Source: JBCBKL01 sp963922565 (lineage in GTDB: Bacteria > Pseudomonadota > Alphaproteobacteria > Rhodobacterales > Rhodobacteraceae). Taken from it: DNA of 64,000 bases. The notes beneath the pieces are model-generated. The model saw only the letters and a list, made by a program, of their open reading frames with translations. It ran no database searches and had not been told where the DNA came from. Location: contig CAWUIQ010000013.1 of assembly GCA_963922565.1 (NCBI GenBank), forward strand, positions 1 through 64,000, written 5' to 3'. Numbering within the stretch: position 1 is the first letter of the stretch; each line of letters starts with the position of its first letter. Made by a program: the position numbers and the translations under genes. Shown here one piece after another: positions 62,867 through 64,000 of the stretch.

Positions 62867-63871
62867 ATGACCCGGCGTTCAGGGGTAATCTGCGCGGGCA
62901 ACTGGATCGTGGACCAGATTCACGACATAGACCGTTGGCCCAATGAGAGTGAACTGGCGCGCATCGGTCGGCAGACGCGCGGGATCGGCGGGGGTGCGGC
63001 CAACGTCATATCGGCGCTTGCGAAACTAGAAACCGGCCTGCCGCTTTATCCGATGGGCGCGATTGGTGACGATGCGCAAGGCACTTTCATTCTCGACGAA
63101 TGTCGCGGCCTCGGGCTTCCCACCTCGGGACTTTTCGTCAAGCCGGGCGTCGCGACGGCGCACACCCATGTCATGTCAGTTGCCGGGCAAAGCCGAACGT
63201 TCTTCTATCAGGGCGGTGCCAACGATGTGCTGAGCGCCAGTGATTTTCCCGCCGGGACATTCGCCAATACACCGGCCCGGGTCTTTTACCTTGGCTATCT
63301 CACTCTATTGGGTGAGCTGGACGAAATGACCAAAGACGGTTCAACGAATGCGGCCAAGGTTCTTCAGCGCGCGAGGGCAGCGGGATTGGTCACCTGCGTA
63401 GATCTCGTCTCGATGAAGCATCCTAGGTTTCGCGAAATCGTCACGAGCGCTGCACCGCATATCGACTATTTGATCGCGAATGAAATCGAAGCCGCGTTCG
63501 CCTCCGGGCACGAGCCCGCTACAGGTGCCCGCGAAGTAACCGCGATGGCGCGAGCGCTCCGCGACTTGAACGTGAAACAGGCCGTCGTCGTTCATAGTGT
63601 GGAGAGGGTCGTTTGGGTTGGCGCCGACGGATCGGAGTTTGTGGCCGAAGTACCGCCACTTCACCCTGACGAGATCGCGAGCAACCTCGGTGCCGGAGAT
63701 GCGTTCTGCGCAGGCCTTATCTATGGAATTCATCAAGGGCTGCCCGCGCGCGAAGCGATCGAGATCGCCATCTCAACCGCAAAGGTTTCTCTGAAGGGGC
63801 TGACCGCTACTTCGGCCATCGCCCCGCTCAGTTCTCTCATGTCTGAGGGGTCAGGACCCTCTGAGGGCTGA
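62867..63871 (+). CDS. PfkB-family carbohydrate kinase
   Basis: This 334-aa ribokinase-like protein has the substrate motif GGGAANVISALAKL and the C-terminal catalytic motif NLGAGDAFCAGLIYG, with the Asp base. It would phosphorylate the sugar before aldol cleavage. The gene starts 31 nt after the oxidoreductase stop and its C-terminal tail is Ser/Gly/Pro-rich. The final 129 bases of the window (63872-64000) show no gene. Confidence 0.92.
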   Translation: MTRRSGVICAGNWIVDQIHDIDRWPNESELARIGRQTRGIGGGAANVISALAKLETGLPLYPMGAIGDDAQGTFILDECRGLGLPTSGLFVKPGVATAHTHVMSVAGQSRTFFYQGGANDVLSASDFPAGTFANTPARVFYLGYLTLLGELDEMTKDGSTNAAKVLQRARAAGLVTCVDLVSMKHPRFREIVTSAAPHIDYLIANEIEAAFASGHEPATGAREVTAMARALRDLNVKQAVVVHSVERVVWVGADGSEFVAEVPPLHPDEIASNLGAGDAFCAGLIYGIHQGLPAREAIEIAISTAKVSLKGLTATSAIAPLSSLMSEGSGPSEG

Positions 63872-64000
63872 GAGCCACCCCTCATCGTAAGCTCATTCGT
63901 CTCAACGATCCCTCAGCCTGTTCGTCGGCTTCTTTGCCGAAACCTCTCGTCTAAATTCCACCCTTTGTCCTTTTGCCCGGATTTCATCCGTCATGTGGAT

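Noticed and set aside
63844..63892. GAGGGGT/ACCCCTC repeat as an intrinsic terminator after the kinase gene
   Set aside because: The arms are far apart, lie partly in the coding region and are not followed by a T-run.

Overview
The window looks like a chromosomal segment of a marine alphaproteobacterium of the roseobacter group (Rhodobacterales). The evidence is high GC content, tightly packed ATGA/TGATG-coupled operons, many ABC and TRAP uptake systems, a NasST-controlled nitrate operon and an Anbu cluster. I see no tRNA, rRNA, IS element, CRISPR array or prophage.

Layout. (1) 38-6004, minus: carbohydrate-type ABC importer (binding protein, two permeases, MalK-type ATPase) with a GNAT acetyltransferase and a HisD-family dehydrogenase; twin GAATAC dyads lie upstream. 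(2) 6211-12666: class III aminotransferase, divergent RpiR-type regulator, TAXI-TRAP transporter, universal stress protein. (3) 12721-16630, minus: Anbu cluster (circularly permuted ATP-grasp, alpha-E, transglutaminase-like, Anbu peptidase). (4) 16752-30740, minus: nitrate/nitrite assimilation, nasT-nasS and then nrtA-nrtB-nrtCD-nirB-nirD-nasA-trpD2-like-cysG. A leader with two hexaloop hairpins, the second overlapping a terminator, matches the target expected for the ANTAR protein NasT. (5) 30904-33539, minus: epimerase-like protein, GNAT, GntR/FCD regulator. (6) 33776-38523, plus: PotABCD-like ABC importer and an Asp/Glu/hydantoin racemase. (7) 38741-43425, plus: guanidine-I (ykkC) riboswitch, NitT/TauT-type ABC importer, arginase-family guanidine hydrolase candidate, and two small His-containing accessory proteins. 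(8) 43482-51001: a cluster I do not recognise. It has a V8/trypsin-like protease with an acidic N-terminus, two acidic/cationic proteins, an HExxH metallopeptidase, two large helical soluble proteins and a stand-alone LuxR-type HTH. A 20-bp dyad sits in the divergent promoter region. This is the best candidate for an undescribed system. (9) 51220-63871: sugar or polyol catabolic cluster with its own ABC importer, four oxidoreductases, a DUF4432 mutarotase-like protein, a DUF1349 protein, a DhnA-type aldolase and a PfkB kinase.

A nitrogen theme links regions 4 and 7: nitrate is imported and reduced to ammonium, and guanidine is imported and probably split to urea and ammonium. The rest is mostly uptake and catabolism of organic solutes. 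Four binding-protein/permease junctions carry GC-rich stem-loops, consistent with higher expression of the binding protein. All function calls come from reading motifs; no database search was run.
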